The translations under genes and the position numbers were made by a program. This document shows, in pieces, positions 33,575 through 42,475 of a DNA stretch of 64,000 bases. Source of the stretch: Bacillus fonticola. Its GTDB lineage: Bacteria > Bacillota > Bacilli > Bacillales > JC228. Location: NCBI RefSeq assembly GCF_012955605.1, contig NZ_CP052135.1, positions 362,001 through 426,000 on the forward strand. Reading direction: 5' to 3'. The notes under the pieces are model-generated. The model was not told the origin of the DNA. It made no database searches and worked only from the letters and a program-made list of their open reading frames with translations. Each line of letters begins with the position of its first letter. Position 1 is the stretch's first letter.

Positions 33575-35181
33575 ACGTCATCACCCCTCTTTTTAGGAAT
33601 AAAAACAGAAAACGTTGTACCAGTTTCAGGCTCTGATTTCACTTCAACGAATCCATTTAGCTGATCGATCGTATCTTGTACAATGGCCAAACCAACTCCG
33701 CGATCTCCGTTTTTTGTAGAGAAGCCTTTTTCAAAAATGAGGTTGCGAATCTGTGAATTTATTCCGCTTCCGTTGTCGCTTATCTCTACTACAATATCCT
33801 CACCAATATCTGTTACGAAAAGCTGGACTTCTTTTGTTTTTGAATTTGTACTGACCGCATCAAAAGCGTTATCAATGATATTACCGACAACTGTGATGAG
33901 GTCTGATTTTGACAAGTGTGAAGGGATTTCTTGAAGCGTACTTTCTTCAGAGATAATAAAATCAATCTTTTTCTCTGAAGCGACGCTAACCTTCCCAAGT
34001 AGAATCGCTTGGAAGGTTGAATCTTGAATCTGATTAAAAATTACTTGGTTTTGAATTTCATATGTTTGTTTCTCGGTCTGTATTAAATCAATAGCTTCCT
34101 CAATTTTATTTAACTGGAGCAGTCCCGAAATTACGTGTAGTCTGTTGGTAAATTCATGCGTTTGAGCGCGCAGTTCATCGGAGTATTTTTTAACCTCTGA
34201 TAATGTATGCAACATATTCTCCATCTCAGTTTTATCTCGAAAACTTGATACAACACCAATGACTCTATTATTCTCGTGTATCGGAATCCGATTCACGAGT
34301 AGGGTCATATTATGTATGTTCAGTTCTTGTCCTAATTGGGAGTCCCCTTGATCTAGGACTTCCATCATTCTGGTTCCGGGTATACATTCGGTGATCGCCC
34401 TATTTAACACGCGATCTGATAAGCGGAGCAGTTTTTTAGCTGAAGAATTAATCATAGTAATTCGACCATCTTGGTCAATCGCGATGATACCTTCATGAAT
34501 AGATTCAAGAATCGCTTGTCTTTCTTGAAAAAGGAAAGAAATCTCGTGGGGTTCTAGACCTAGCATGTCTTTTCGAATATTACGTGCTAACAGAATACTT
34601 CCGATGATTCCCACGAGTAAGAGCGCAATAGACCAACGGCTTGTCTTTAGGATTCGATCATACACATTTTCTTTAATATCTTCGAGTAAAAAGCCGACTG
34701 AAACGATACCGATGATGTCGCCAGACTCATTGAAAATGGGGGCCTTTCCTCTCAATGATGGACCAAGTGTTCCCACTGCTTTTGACGTGTAGTACTCTCC
34801 GTTAAGAAGAGCAGGATCGTTATCTCCACCGACCATTTTTTTGCCGAGTTTCTGCTCATTAGGATGAGCATATCGAATGCTGTCTTTATTTCCAACTACG
34901 ACAAATTCCGCGCCAATTTCTTCTTTTATTTTATTGGCGATCGGCTGAATCGTTTTCGCTGGATTAGGGTCAAGAAAGGCTTCACGGATACTGGGCATAA
35001 AGGAGACAGTCGTTGCTACCTGTAGCGCTAATTGTCCTGTGCTTTCCTCCGTTTGTCGGAATTCAATATAAGAATAAACGACGGTTAGGCTTAGAATGAC
35101 GAACAGGAGAAGTGAAAGGACAAGACACGTAATTTTCGTTTGCATGGTGAACGTTCTATCAAATATCTTTTTTCGAGGCAT
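33571..35181 (-). CDS. CitA/DcuS-type sensor histidine kinase
   Basis: This 536-residue membrane kinase has a helix at about 12-35, an extracytoplasmic PDC/CitA-type sensor domain (about 36-165, with VVGNKDSIRYAHPNEQKLGK), a second helix near 175-195 and a cytoplasmic PAS domain (HEGIIAIDQDGRITMINSSA). The kinase core has the H in AQTHEFTNRLHVISGLL, typical of citrate/malate kinases, and an ATPase ending DRGVGLAIVQD. I chose the ATG at 35181 with AGGAG upstream. It pairs with the regulator at 32885 and likely senses the substrate of TctCBA. Confidence 0.92.
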   Translation of the reverse strand: MPRKKIFDRTFTMQTKITCLVLSLLLFVILSLTVVYSYIEFRQTEESTGQLALQVATTVSFMPSIREAFLDPNPAKTIQPIANKIKEEIGAEFVVVGNKDSIRYAHPNEQKLGKKMVGGDNDPALLNGEYYTSKAVGTLGPSLRGKAPIFNESGDIIGIVSVGFLLEDIKENVYDRILKTSRWSIALLLVGIIGSILLARNIRKDMLGLEPHEISFLFQERQAILESIHEGIIAIDQDGRITMINSSAKKLLRLSDRVLNRAITECIPGTRMMEVLDQGDSQLGQELNIHNMTLLVNRIPIHENNRVIGVVSSFRDKTEMENMLHTLSEVKKYSDELRAQTHEFTNRLHVISGLLQLNKIEEAIDLIQTEKQTYEIQNQVIFNQIQDSTFQAILLGKVSVASEKKIDFIISEESTLQEIPSHLSKSDLITVVGNIIDNAFDAVSTNSKTKEVQLFVTDIGEDIVVEISDNGSGINSQIRNLIFEKGFSTKNGDRGVGLAIVQDTIDQLNGFVEVKSEPETGTTFSVFIPKKRGDDV

Positions 35182-35269
35182 GATGTACAAGCTCCTAATT
35201 ATTCTCAAATATTCCTACTAATTAAACTAACAGAAATTGAAGGATCAGTAAAATAAGTTTTCGCACACC

Positions 35270-35486
35270 GGAAACCGGAACAACCCAGTACTTTTCAAAT
35301 GGTGCGGAAGAGAGTGTAGCTATTTTGTCTGCTTAGGGAGCGCTTCTTAGGGAGCAGGTACCACCCGATATTTGTCGTTTGTGTCGACTGGGGTGACATA
35401 GATAAATTGCGCCCTTTTTTCGACATAGTTCGGGGCGTACCAGTTCCTAGACGTCTTCGACATAGTTCGGGGCGTACCAGTTCCTA
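35270..35486 (+). repeat. dispersed palindrome cluster: decayed left arm, full copy K, duplicated right arm
   Basis: At 35272-35298 a decayed arm reads GGAAACCGGAACAACCCAGT. At 35349 a left arm GGGAGCAGGTACCACCCGAT, then TTTGTCGTTTGTGTCGACTG, pairs with the right arm ending at 35446. The right arm TTCGACATAGTTCGGGGCGT with ACCAGTTCCTAGACG is then repeated almost exactly 38 bp further on (35457-35490). Tandem duplication of only one arm shows the arms can be copied independently. The cluster fills the divergent gap between the sensor kinase and MerR genes. Confidence 0.8.
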
Positions 35487-35509
35487 GACGACTAGGCGTT
35501 AGAAGGGTA

Positions 35510-35552
35510 TTGACGGATTTTTCAGTTTATATTAGCATTAACGTTAACGTAA
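35510..35552 (+). promoter_or_regulatory. promoter and palindromic operator of the MerR-acyl-CoA operon
   Basis: TTGACG at 35510-35515 is a good -35, and TAGCAT 17 bp later a weak -10. ACGTTAACGT at 35541-35550 is a perfect 10-bp palindrome within TTAACGTTAACGTAA, just before the MerR ribosome binding site. LiuR-like MerR regulators of acyl-CoA pathways use A/T-flanked ACGTTAACGT-type sites, so autoregulation is likely. Confidence 0.55.
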
Positions 35553-35572
35553 AGGGGAAGGGGGAGTACAGG

Positions 35573-35974
35573 ATGGCAACTACCTTAGGCTTGCCCATCT
35601 CGGAAGTGGCACAGTTGTTTGATGTTACGACGCGTACTATTCGCTATTACGAAGAGGTGGGGTTATTGTCGCCTGTCTATGATGAGAGCGGCGTTCGTCG
35701 GTTTCAGAAAAGAGACTTGGCACGGTTAAAGCTTATTCTGCGAGGGAAACGGTTGGGGTTCCGTCTTGCGGAGATTCGCGAAATGATTCTTTTGTTTAAT
35801 GAAGATCGCACAGGACGTAAGCAGCTAGAACGCACGATTACATACGGAGAACAAAAAATCCAAGAGGTTGACGAGCGTATTGAGGAGCTGCATGCTTTGC
35901 GACACGATCTAATGGATTACAAAGAAAAGTTTCAGCAGAAATACCGTGCATTACAAGGAGAATCGGGAGACTGA
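35573..35974 (+). CDS. MerR-family regulator of fatty/branched-chain acid degradation
   Basis: This 133-residue protein has an N-terminal winged helix (ISEVAQLFDVTTRTIRYYEE, VGLLSP, then GVRRFQKRDLARLKLIL) and a long dimerising coiled coil with RTITYGEQKIQEVDERIEEL. There is no cysteine, so it senses no metal or redox signal that way. I chose the ATG at 35573 because GGGGGAGT precedes it. It is the first gene of an operon with an acyl-CoA synthetase and an acyl-CoA dehydrogenase, the classic setting of LiuR/SAR-type MerR proteins. Confidence 0.85.
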   Translation: MATTLGLPISEVAQLFDVTTRTIRYYEEVGLLSPVYDESGVRRFQKRDLARLKLILRGKRLGFRLAEIREMILLFNEDRTGRKQLERTITYGEQKIQEVDERIEELHALRHDLMDYKEKFQQKYRALQGESGD

Positions 35975-35996
35975 ACATAACAGGGGGGTTGAGAGG

Positions 35997-37523
35997 ATGA
36001 ATTTTGTAACTTGTCTTAGGCAGCATGCAACTAATTTTTCGTATCGGGATGCACTTATTGAAGGAGAAACACGGTTTACGTTTGGGCAGTGGAAGCAGAC
36101 CAGTGAGCGATTCGCCGGTCATTTGCAGACGAAGGAGGTTCGAGAAGGCGATCGGGTTATTCTTCTTATGCTAAACGGTACTAACTTTGCGATTACGTAC
36201 TTGGGCGTGTTGGCTATGGGAGGAGTTCCGGTACCAATTAACGCGCGATCAACGGCGAGTGACCTTGAATATATTTTGCAAGACACCCAGGCGAAATCAT
36301 TGATAGTCGATGAGCGGCTCTTACCGATAGTAAGCGATGCCAAGATTCCTGATCGGGTATACAAGATTAAATCAGGCCTTGCACAAACGGGTTGGAATAG
36401 CCTATACGATATTTTGCAAGAACCGGTTCAGCTCAGACATGTTCATATCAACTCCCACCAAGAAGCTACTGTCCTCTACACATCAGGTACAACGGGTCGT
36501 CCAAAAGGCATTCGCTTTTCATACGAAGCCCTGCAAACAACAGCAGCAATGTTCGCGTTAGAATTTCAATTTACTAACACATCACGACTTCTACACCTTA
36601 TGCCCCTTAGTCATTCAGCACCTTTGAATCTCGTATTTCACGCCGGTTTACTCACAGGCTCTACTCACGTGTTTGCACCAACTTTCACCCCAGAACTACT
36701 TTTACAACTCACAGCAAAGGAGAAGACGACTCATTTCTTTGGTGCTCCAATTGCCTACTTAGCGGCTATGCAGCACCCGGAGTTTTCCTCGTATGATCTG
36801 TCTTCGGCAAAGTATTGGATTTATGGTGGAGCGCCGCTATCGGGCGGTATGGCGAACCAAGTTGGAAGTGTGTTTAGCTTGGACAAATTAGTTTGTGTGT
36901 ACGGTTTGTCGGAGGCGGGCCCGAGTGGGTCTTTATTGCGGCATAGTGAATTTCCTGATAAGGCAGGTAGTATTGGAAAGCGCGCTCCTTTGTTTACGGA
37001 GATTGAGCTCGTGCGAAATGACGGTGAGCTTTGTTCATCAGGTGAAGTTGGCGAAATTCGCTTACGTGGCGCTGGTTGCATGCTCGGATATTTACAGCGA
37101 CCAGAGGAGACAGAAGAAACGATGCGCGATGGTTGGATCTACACAGGTGATCTCGCGAGACGTGATGACGACGGCTTCTACTGGATGGTGGATCGGAAAA
37201 AGGACATGATCATTTCCGGTGGTGTGAACATTTATCCGAAAGAGGTGGAGACAGTTCTGGAGCAGCATCCGGATATTCAAGAAATTGCTGTTGTCGGCGT
37301 CCCTCATGAGCAGTGGGGAGAGACAGTGAAAGCATGCATTGTGCCAAAGGAAGGGTCTAATGTGCCAACTGAAGAAGCCTGGTTGAAGGAAATGAAAGCG
37401 TTCTTATCTGGCAAGGTGGCAGATTATAAGGTCCCACGATTGGTTGATGTTCTAGACGTTTTACCACGGAATGCTAGTGGAAAATTGCTGAAGCACCTCT
37501 TACGTGAAGTACCACAAGCATAG
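35997..37523 (+). CDS. acyl-CoA synthetase (AMP-forming)
   Basis: This 508-residue adenylate-forming ligase has a P-loop YTSGTTGRPKG near 160. The A5-type motif VYGLSEAGPSGS, YTGDLARRDDDGFYWMVDRK with the hinge aspartate, and the C-terminal catalytic lysine in RNASGKLLK follow. It activates a fatty or aryl/branched acid to its CoA thioester. The ATG lies after GGGGGGTTGAGAGG. The MerR stop is 22 bp upstream and the acyl-CoA dehydrogenase 18 bp downstream, so one transcript is expected. Confidence 0.9.
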   Translation: MNFVTCLRQHATNFSYRDALIEGETRFTFGQWKQTSERFAGHLQTKEVREGDRVILLMLNGTNFAITYLGVLAMGGVPVPINARSTASDLEYILQDTQAKSLIVDERLLPIVSDAKIPDRVYKIKSGLAQTGWNSLYDILQEPVQLRHVHINSHQEATVLYTSGTTGRPKGIRFSYEALQTTAAMFALEFQFTNTSRLLHLMPLSHSAPLNLVFHAGLLTGSTHVFAPTFTPELLLQLTAKEKTTHFFGAPIAYLAAMQHPEFSSYDLSSAKYWIYGGAPLSGGMANQVGSVFSLDKLVCVYGLSEAGPSGSLLRHSEFPDKAGSIGKRAPLFTEIELVRNDGELCSSGEVGEIRLRGAGCMLGYLQRPEETEETMRDGWIYTGDLARRDDDGFYWMVDRKKDMIISGGVNIYPKEVETVLEQHPDIQEIAVVGVPHEQWGETVKACIVPKEGSNVPTEEAWLKEMKAFLSGKVADYKVPRLVDVLDVLPRNASGKLLKHLLREVPQA

Positions 37524-37541
37524 GAAGAGGAGGGGGTCTTA

Positions 37542-39293
37542 GTGAGATCCATTCAACAGGAAATTGACAAAAAAACGTATGGTCCAAATATTCCAGAGCC
37601 AGCACAGTGGAAGGATTTCTATAGGGAAGATGACCACATTCAGGAAGTGGTTAAACGATATATTTCAGATGAGTGGCGCAATCAAGCTGAAAGAGAGCTA
37701 ACTTTTTTCGGGAAGACAGTCGCACAGTCGATCGACTCTCGTGCTGCTTTCACAGACGGCGAAGGAAAACCGAAGCTCCGCAGGTTTGACCGCTTGGGAC
37801 AGGATATTTCTAAGGTAGAGACGAACCTTGGCTATCAACAAACAATAAAAGAAACATACGAGTCTGGGATAGTTGGGTATTTGTATCATGGGATTGATGA
37901 TGTGCCACGACAAGTACCGTACATGTTCTCCTTTTTGCAAGGGTATCTGTTAAGTCAGAGTGAGCCCGGTGTGTATTGTCCGGTGACTTTGACGTTGTCG
38001 GCAGCCCACCTCGTGTCTCGGTTTGGTTCAGATGAGTTAAAGGAGCGTTATTTGACTGGGTTGACTGCACTTTCTGCTGATCACCTGTACGAGGGGGCGA
38101 CATGGCTAACGGAGCGACAAGGTGGCTCTGATGTAGGGGCGAACGAGACGGTGGCAGAACCAGTTGCTGAGCGTGAAGGTGTGTACAAACTCACTGGTGA
38201 GAAATTTTTTGCCAGTAACGCAGGAGCGATGGTGGCGACTGTATTAGCGCGCGTCGACCTTGAAAAGCGTGGCACTCGTGGTTTAGCACTCTTTCTCGTT
38301 CCATGGACTAAACCTGACGGAGAACGAAACACAATTTCTATCAGACGATTAAAGGAAAAGCTCGGTGTGAATGCAGTTCCGTCAGCCGAAGTGTTGCTGG
38401 ATGGTGCAGAAGGTTACTTGATCGGTGACGTAGACAAAGGGTTTAAATACATGGCTGAGGCCCTGAATATCTCCCGAATTTGCAATGCAATCGCCGCGGT
38501 GGGGATTATGAAACGGGCGGTAAAAGAGGCGCAGCACTATACAGATAATCGCAAAGCTTTTGGTCAAGCAATTCAACAATATCCGATGGTGAAGCAAACA
38601 CTTGCCCGGATGGCGATGGAAACAGAGGTGAATATTGATGCCCTGTTCGAAGTGATAGACTGGTTCGACCAAACGTTGAACGGTCAAGGTGATGGAGAGA
38701 AGGCTATACTGTCGCGAATGATGATTTCTCTACTAAAATATCGAACTGGGGAGGTCGTGAAAGGTGTCACCCACGATGCCATTGAGCTTCACGGTGGCAA
38801 TGGATTTATTGAAGAATATGTGACTCCGCGCTTACTGCGGGATGCTCAAGTGTTATCGGTTTGGGAAGGGACAGCTAACGTATTAGGACTAGATTTGCTA
38901 CGAATGATGAAAAAGGAACAAGCGCATGAAGTTTTTGTCGGGTTTATGAGGCGAGAGCTCCACACCCTCACACATCCGAACGCAACTGAAACTGTGGTAC
39001 TTCTGAAGAGAAAAACGGATGAAATCGAACAATTTGCCCAAGGTATTTTGCAGGCGGACGAACCTCAACAAACCTATTATGTTAAACAGCTAGCAGATCG
39101 TATGGTTGACACATTTCAATTGTTAGTCTCTTTGCAAGTAGCACAACAGGAGGGTGCTACAGGTCAACAACGTAAATTTGTGGTGGCAGATCTATTTAGA
39201 GAAGTACATTTTCCTGCAATTACTGAGGTGCCGAACCTTAACAAAATGCCTATCGAAGTGGAATTCTTTGAGAGTATATTGCGAAAAAAATAA
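37542..39293 (+). CDS. acyl-CoA dehydrogenase family protein (AidB-like)
   Basis: This 583-residue flavoprotein has an extended N-terminal domain (about 150 residues) and a middle domain with ATWLTERQGGSDVGANET. The FAD-binding C-terminal part has NRKAFGQAIQQYPMVKQTLA and AIELHGGNGFIEEYVTPRLLRDA. This layout with TERQGGSDV matches the AidB/large acyl-CoA dehydrogenase branch rather than the roughly 380-residue classic type. It should oxidise the acyl-CoA made by the upstream synthetase. The start is GTG after GGAGGGGG. The 39294-39411 gap after it shows no clear terminator. Confidence 0.85.
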   Translation: MRSIQQEIDKKTYGPNIPEPAQWKDFYREDDHIQEVVKRYISDEWRNQAERELTFFGKTVAQSIDSRAAFTDGEGKPKLRRFDRLGQDISKVETNLGYQQTIKETYESGIVGYLYHGIDDVPRQVPYMFSFLQGYLLSQSEPGVYCPVTLTLSAAHLVSRFGSDELKERYLTGLTALSADHLYEGATWLTERQGGSDVGANETVAEPVAEREGVYKLTGEKFFASNAGAMVATVLARVDLEKRGTRGLALFLVPWTKPDGERNTISIRRLKEKLGVNAVPSAEVLLDGAEGYLIGDVDKGFKYMAEALNISRICNAIAAVGIMKRAVKEAQHYTDNRKAFGQAIQQYPMVKQTLARMAMETEVNIDALFEVIDWFDQTLNGQGDGEKAILSRMMISLLKYRTGEVVKGVTHDAIELHGGNGFIEEYVTPRLLRDAQVLSVWEGTANVLGLDLLRMMKKEQAHEVFVGFMRRELHTLTHPNATETVVLLKRKTDEIEQFAQGILQADEPQQTYYVKQLADRMVDTFQLLVSLQVAQQEGATGQQRKFVVADLFREVHFPAITEVPNLNKMPIEVEFFESILRKK

Positions 39294-39411
39294 TAGAGAA
39301 TAAGCGGCTTCTCGCCTCTGTGAGGAGCTCTTTTTAAGCAATTGAAGGTGGGGACATGGTGAAAGAGTACCTAATCGAGAAGCAGTAAAAATGAATCTTT
39401 AAAAAAAAGTG

Positions 39412-39440
39412 TTGACGCACGAGGTAAATGATTGTAAAGT
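39412..39440 (+). promoter_or_regulatory. SigA promoter of the met operon
   Basis: TTGACG at 39412-39417, a 17-bp spacer, then TAAAGT at 39435-39440, preceded by an A-tract. Transcription would begin near 39447, about 35 nt before the first S-box. Confidence 0.7.
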
Positions 39441-39481
39441 TGGATTCATCGTAAAAGTAGCAAGCACATATCGAATACTTT

Positions 39482-39643
39482 CTTATCAAGAGAGGTGGAG
39501 GGTCTGGCCCTTTGATACCTCGGCAGCGGACTTTTTAAGTACTGTGCCAATTCCAGCAAGCCGACTAGGCTTGGGAGATAAGAAGAGGACCTAACTGGTG
39601 AACGAACCTCTTCTTTGTGGAAAAGAAGTGGTTTTTCTTTTTG
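39482..39643 (+). promoter_or_regulatory. SAM-I (S-box) riboswitch 1
   Basis: The aptamer begins CTTATCAAGAGAGGTGGAGG with GTCTGGCCC, TTTGATACCTCGGCAGC and GTGCCAATTCCAGCAAG, and closes with GATAAG at 39577-39582. All are conserved S-box elements. After it, CCTCTTCTTT and AAAAGAAGTGG form a terminator stem followed by TTTTTCTTTTTG. An alternative pairing of GAAGAGG with CCTCTTC can act as antiterminator. With S-adenosylmethionine bound, transcription should stop. Confidence 0.9.
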
Positions 39644-39756
39644 TCATAAACCTAAGTGAGTCAAAGTATGCTACGAACAGAGCGGTAAGGGTGAAGGAGT
39701 GTTGTTTTTATTCTGAGTAACCCTACCCGAAAACTAAATAATATTTCTTATCTAGA

Positions 39757-39920
39757 GAGGTAGAGGGACTGGCCCAATGACGCCTCGGCAGCAGACTGTT
39801 TTTTAGTACTGTGCCAATTCCAGCAAGCGTACTGCAACGCTTGAGAGATAAGAAGGGTATGTAGCCGATCCATGTGGCCCTCTTCTTTCTCGTGAAAAGA
39901 AGAGGGTCTTTTATTTTTTT
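39757..39920 (+). promoter_or_regulatory. SAM-I (S-box) riboswitch 2
   Basis: A second full aptamer runs from CTTATCTAGAGAGGTAGAGG, with GACTGGCCC, TGACGCCTCGGCAGC and TGTGCCAATTCCAGCAAG, to GATAAG at 39847-39852. Its terminator is CCCTCTTCTTT/AAAAGAAGAGGG at 39878-39906, followed by a long T-tract ending 23 bp before metN. GAAGGG after the aptamer can pair with CCCTTC-like sequence as antiterminator. It differs from copy 1 in the variable stems. Confidence 0.92.
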
Positions 39921-39942
39921 ACAAAGGTAAAGGAGGAAGTCG

Positions 39943-40974
39943 ATGATTCAATTTGCTGGTGTTACAAAGGTGTATGAGAGCGGGGGGCAAAAGGTGACCG
40001 CGCTTAACGGAATTGATTTGGATATTCAGAAGGGGGAGATATTCGGTGTCATTGGTTTTAGCGGAGCAGGTAAGAGCTCACTCATTCGCTGTGTAAATTT
40101 GCTAGAGAGACCTACATCAGGTCAAGTCCTCATTAACGGGCAAGATTTACTTGCATTATCCAAAAAAGAAGTCAGGGAAGTGAAAAGAAATATTGGAATG
40201 GTGTTTCAGCACTTTAACTTATTGAATTCTAAGACGGTGTTTCATAATGTCGCGATGCCTTTGAAGTTAGCGAAGGTTCCGAAAGAGGAGATCGTCACTA
40301 GGGTCAAGGAGTTGCTCGATTTTGTCGGGTTGACTGATAAAGCGGATTACTACCCTGATCAGCTTTCTGGGGGGCAGAAGCAAAGAGTCGGGATCGCTCG
40401 AGCGCTCGCTACGAAACCATCCATTTTGCTATGTGATGAGGCGACGTCAGCTTTAGACCCACAGACAACGAAATCGATCCTCCAGTTGCTCAAAAAGATT
40501 AACGAGGAATACAAAATTACGATTCTTATTATTACGCATGAGATGGGTGTGATTCGTGAGATTTGCGATCGAGTCGCGGTTATTGAAAGCGGAAAAATTA
40601 TCGAAAGTGATTCTGTTTTCAATGTGTTTTCCAGCCCGAAAACAGAAACGGCGCGTAATTTCGTGAGTGCGGTCATGAATGATGAGATTCCCGACTCGAT
40701 TAAGGATTTAGTCAATAAAAAGACGACAGATTCGCGCATTTATCGGGTGAACTTTGTCGGGGAATCTGCGGGGAGACCCCTACTTTCCCAAGTCGCGAAG
40801 AAGTTTCCAGTCGATGTGAATGTGTTATTTGGCAATATCACTGAGTTACAAGGTGTCCCTTTTGGAAACTTGATTGTGGAGTTTCAAGGAAGTGAAGCAG
40901 ACATTCAACGCGCACTCATGTTCATTCATCAAGAGCAAGTCGCTGTAAAGGAGGTAACGAGTTATGCTAGTTGA
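39943..40974 (+). CDS. metN: methionine ABC transporter ATP-binding protein
   Basis: This 343-residue ATPase has Walker A GFSGAGKSS near 38-46, signature LSGGQKQR, Walker B LLCDEATSALD and H-loop ITHEMGV. The C-terminal NIL/ACT-like domain (about 265-343) is the methionine-sensing domain of MetN that mediates transinhibition. The ATG follows AAAGGAGGAAG. Two SAM riboswitches precede it. It overlaps metI by 11 bp. Confidence 0.95.
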   Translation: MIQFAGVTKVYESGGQKVTALNGIDLDIQKGEIFGVIGFSGAGKSSLIRCVNLLERPTSGQVLINGQDLLALSKKEVREVKRNIGMVFQHFNLLNSKTVFHNVAMPLKLAKVPKEEIVTRVKELLDFVGLTDKADYYPDQLSGGQKQRVGIARALATKPSILLCDEATSALDPQTTKSILQLLKKINEEYKITILIITHEMGVIREICDRVAVIESGKIIESDSVFNVFSSPKTETARNFVSAVMNDEIPDSIKDLVNKKTTDSRIYRVNFVGESAGRPLLSQVAKKFPVDVNVLFGNITELQGVPFGNLIVEFQGSEADIQRALMFIHQEQVAVKEVTSYAS

Positions 40975-41614
40975 TCAAGAACAAATCTGGGAGGCGCTCG
41001 TCGAGACGATTTCCATGGTTTCATTCTCTCTTCTCTTTTCTGTTGTTATCGGGTTACCTTTAGGAATTTTGCTTGTGGTGACGAGGAAAGGACACCTATT
41101 AGAGAACGCAATCGTGTTCAAAGTGCTAAATGGGACCGTTAATATTTTCAGGTCTGTCCCGTTTATCATTCTGATGGTGGCCATCATCCCAGTGACCCGT
41201 CTTATTGTGGGGACCTCGATTGGAACCGCCGCTGCTGTCGTACCGCTCGTGTTCTATGCAGGACCGTATATTGCTAGACTAATAGAAAATTCCTTGCTGG
41301 AGGTTGACCCAGGAGTCGTTGAAGCGGCTGAAGCAATGGGAGCAACACCCGGACAAATCATTCTCCGCTTCCTTATTCCAGAAGCGTTGAGCTCATTAGT
41401 TTTGGCGATTACGATTGCGACGATCGGACTCGTCGGTGCATCTGCCATGGCCGGGGCTGTTGGTGGCGGAGGTTTAGGGGATTTGGCCATTACATATGGA
41501 TATCAACGTTTTGATACGGTGGTCATGCTTATTACAGTTGGGATTTTGGTCGTACTTGTACAAGGGCTACAAACATTTGGAAACATCACAGCAAAGTCAA
41601 TCCGGAGAAGATAA
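40964..41614 (+). CDS. metI: methionine ABC transporter permease
   Basis: This 216-residue membrane protein has five helices and the cytoplasmic EAA loop EAAEAMGATPGQIILRFLIP that contacts MetN. The family end AGAVGGGGLGDLAITYGYQRF is present. The start codon lies inside the last codons of metN with AAAGGAGG upstream. It imports methionine, and often methionine sulfoxide or D-methionine, together with MetN and MetQ. Confidence 0.95.
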   Translation: MLVDQEQIWEALVETISMVSFSLLFSVVIGLPLGILLVVTRKGHLLENAIVFKVLNGTVNIFRSVPFIILMVAIIPVTRLIVGTSIGTAAAVVPLVFYAGPYIARLIENSLLEVDPGVVEAAEAMGATPGQIILRFLIPEALSSLVLAITIATIGLVGASAMAGAVGGGGLGDLAITYGYQRFDTVVMLITVGILVVLVQGLQTFGNITAKSIRRR

Positions 41615-41628
41615 GAGGAGGATTCATC

Positions 41629-42459
41629 ATGAAAAAATTACTATCTATCGTACTATTAACACTTGTCGCTTTGCTTTCCGCGTGCTCCAGTGAGTCTGCG
41701 AGCAGTGAAGATGGAGAAGTGACCATTAAACTTGGGGTCAGTGGATCGGATGACCGCATTTGGAACTTTATAGCGGATAAGGCAAAGGAGGAAGGAATTA
41801 ACATTGAAGTCGTCAGCTTTTCTGATTACGTACAACCAAACATTGCCTTGGCAGAAGGTGATTTGGATGCAAATGCCTTTCAAACCGTTTCTTATTTTGA
41901 TGCATTTATTGAAGAACGCGGTTTAGATTTGACTCCGATCGCAACTACTGTCATTGCGCCGATGGGTCTTTATTCAGATAAGTACGCATCTGTAGACGAG
42001 ATTCCAGAGGGCGGGAAAATTGCTGTACCAAATGAAGCCACTAATATGGGGCGGGCATTCTTGCTTTTGCAGGAGGCAGGGTTACTTACTTTGCCTGAGG
42101 ACTTTGATGGAAACGGGTCTCTAGACAAAATTGTGGAGAATCCTAAGAATTTAGAGATCGTTCCAGTCGTTGCGGGCCAAACGCCACGCGTCATGCCGGA
42201 TGTAGCAGCATCCATTATTAACAACGGAATTGCTGTGGATGCAGGATTAAGTCCAGTGGATGATACTATTTTCCGTGAAAGTGAGACGGCGACACCGTAT
42301 ATCAACATCATTGCGGTTCGAACAGAGGATAAAAACCGAGAAGAACTCCTAAAGATTGCAGAGCTATACCAAGAAGATGATGTGGCGCAATTTATTGAAG
42401 AAGAGTATGACGGCGCTATGATTCCTACGTTTGTTCCACTAAGTAATATTGGATGGTAG
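41629..42459 (+). CDS. metQ: methionine-binding lipoprotein
   Basis: This 276-residue NlpA-family protein has lipobox LLSACSS near residue 20. The family segment QPNIALAEGDLDANAFQTVS, then PMGLYSDKY and KIAVPNEATNMGRAFLLLQE, match MetQ. It is anchored outside and captures methionine for MetNI. The ATG follows AGAGGAGG, 14 bp after metI, and the stop overlaps the longer frame of the next gene. Confidence 0.95.
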   Translation: MKKLLSIVLLTLVALLSACSSESASSEDGEVTIKLGVSGSDDRIWNFIADKAKEEGINIEVVSFSDYVQPNIALAEGDLDANAFQTVSYFDAFIEERGLDLTPIATTVIAPMGLYSDKYASVDEIPEGGKIAVPNEATNMGRAFLLLQEAGLLTLPEDFDGNGSLDKIVENPKNLEIVPVVAGQTPRVMPDVAASIINNGIAVDAGLSPVDDTIFRESETATPYINIIAVRTEDKNREELLKIAELYQEDDVAQFIEEEYDGAMIPTFVPLSNIGW

Positions 42460-42475
42460 AAAAGGGGGATTTGTG

